Assembly: GCA_035551575.1 (NCBI GenBank)
Contig: DASZNJ010000214.1
Span: 1 to 6,899 of the forward strand
Direction of reading: 5' to 3'
Source of the DNA: JABFXC01 sp035551575
GTDB taxonomy: Bacteria; Gemmatimonadota; Gemmatimonadetes; Gemmatimonadales; Gemmatimonadaceae
DNA: 6,899 bases
A program made the translations under genes and the position numbers. Numbering within the stretch: position 1 is the first letter of the stretch; the number at the start of each line of letters is the position of its first letter. The notes under the pieces were generated by a model that had not been told where the DNA came from, ran no database searches, and worked only from the letters and a program-made list of their open reading frames with translations. This document shows, piece after piece, positions 6,055 through 6,899 of the stretch.

Positions 6055-6899
6055 CCGCGGGCACGGGCGCGACAGCGACGCCCGTGCCGCGCGTCGTCGA
6101 CCTCCACATGCACTCGACCGCATCCGACGGGTCGCGTGCCCCCGAGGACGTCGCCGCCGCCGCGCATGCGGCCGGCATCACCGCGATCGCCCTCACCGAC
6201 CATGACACGGTCGACGGCGTGGCCGCCGCCCGCGTTGCCGGCGAGCGGCTCGGGCTCCGCGTCATCACCGGCGTCGAGCTGAGCGCCGAGGACGAGGGGC
6301 GCGAGATCCACGTCCTCGGGCTCCATCTCGAGCGCCTCGACGCGATCGAGACCGCGATGGAGGGCTTCCGCCAGGCCCGGATCGAGCGCGCCCGCGAGAT
6401 GGTGGCGAAGCTCAACGCGTTAGGCGTGCCGGTCACCTTCGACGCCGTCCTCGCCGAGGCGGGCGGGGGCGCGGTCGGCCGCCCGCACGTCGCGCGCGCC
6501 GTCGTCGCCGGTGGGTGGGTCGGCGACCAGCGCGACGTCTTCGATCGCTACATCGGCTTCGGCAAGCCGGCCAACGTCCCCAAGGCAAAGCTCGACTTCG
6601 TCGATGCCATCGCCCTGATCCACGCCGCCGGGGGGCTCGCCATCGTCGCCCACCCCGGCGTCGACTTCAACCGGACCCGCGTCGAGCGCGCCGTCGGCTT
6701 CGGCCTCGACGGCCTCGAGGTGCTCCATCCGAGCAACTCCCCCGACGAGCAGCGGCGGCTGCGGGCGCTCACCGAACATTTCCGGCTCGTGCCGAGCGGC
6801 GGCTCGGACTGGCACGGGGCGGAGCAGGGGCCGCGCACGATCGGGATGATGAAGGTGCCGATCGCGATCCTCGAGCAGCAGGAAGCCCGGCTCGCGGCG
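6051..6899 (+). CDS. PHP-domain metal-dependent phosphoesterase (RNase AM/nucleoside 3',5'-bisphosphate phosphatase type), 3'-truncated
   Basis: The first 283 codons, open to the right edge. The ATG at 6051 overlaps the previous stop in ATGA. Metal-binding PHP motifs appear in order: DLHMHS (H19, H21), LTDHDTVDG (D50, H51), GVELSAE (E76) with EIHVLG (H87), GRPHVARAV (H146), AHPG (H201) and GSDWHG (D253, H255). This set matches the stand-alone PHP family that includes E. coli YciV (RNase AM/Rnm, 5'-to-3' exonuclease on short RNAs and 5S rRNA) and bacterial enzymes that hydrolyse 3',5'-bisphosphonucleotides (pAp-type). These members are around 280-290 residues, so only a short tail is missing unless extra domains follow. 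The first 14 residues (Thr/Ala/Gly-rich) are a dispensable-looking leader. No DNA polymerase domain is seen. The exact substrate is inferred from family membership. Confidence 0.9.
   Translation, partial: MTAGTGATATPVPRVVDLHMHSTASDGSRAPEDVAAAAHAAGITAIALTDHDTVDGVAAARVAGERLGLRVITGVELSAEDEGREIHVLGLHLERLDAIETAMEGFRQARIERAREMVAKLNALGVPVTFDAVLAEAGGGAVGRPHVARAVVAGGWVGDQRDVFDRYIGFGKPANVPKAKLDFVDAIALIHAAGGLAIVAHPGVDFNRTRVERAVGFGLDGLEVLHPSNSPDEQRRLRALTEHFRLVPSGGSDWHGAEQGPRTIGMMKVPIAILEQQEARLAA
6418..6425 (+). repeat. CGTTAGGC octamer, copy 4
   Basis: In frame as the end of an Ala codon, TTA (Leu), GGC (Gly) in the PHP phosphoesterase gene. Confidence 0.8.

Noticed and set aside
6002..6436. Antisense open frames opposite the PHP gene
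   Set aside because: Opposite a clear PHP domain, with no motifs and biased composition.

Overview
This is a high-GC bacterial window (G+C estimated by eye at about two thirds or more). All genes read left to right and are packed with overlaps or very short gaps, so it looks like the inside of one or two long operons. No rRNA, tRNA, insertion sequence, CRISPR array, terminator or clear promoter is visible. The protein set and a peculiar in-frame octamer, CGTTAGGC, suggest a Gemmatimonadota-like bacterium. That assignment rests on general recognition, not a search, and is moderate at best.

Left part (1-1378): the C-terminal two thirds of an inositol-3-phosphate synthase (Ino1/MIPS), cut by the window edge. 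It is followed after 9 bases by a small lipoprotein with a probable YtkA/FixH-like beta-sandwich domain.

Middle (1410-5526): a 2-oxo acid dehydrogenase complex operon, with E1 alpha, E1 beta and lipoylated E2, most like the branched-chain 2-oxo acid type. Two small uncharacterised genes accompany it. A 97-aa soluble protein overlaps the E1 alpha start at TGATG, and a 101-aa protein with two membrane helices lies between E1 beta and E2. E1 alpha/beta would decarboxylate a 2-oxo acid with thiamine diphosphate and pass the acyl group to the E2 lipoyl arm, and E2 would transfer it to CoA. The E3 (dihydrolipoamide dehydrogenase) needed to reoxidise the arm is not in the window.

Right part (5528-6899): two more small uncharacterised proteins (85 and 88 aa), then a PHP-domain phosphoesterase of the RNase AM/nucleoside-bisphosphate phosphatase type. 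The phosphoesterase starts within an ATGA overlap and runs off the right edge.

No gene-free stretch exceeds about 35 bases. I see no clear novel defence or mobile system. The most unusual signals are the four in-frame CGTTAGGC octamers, which contain every TTA leucine codon in the window, the four small unknown proteins in and next to the dehydrogenase operon, and two long homopolymer tracts (G9 and C8) inside coding sequence.
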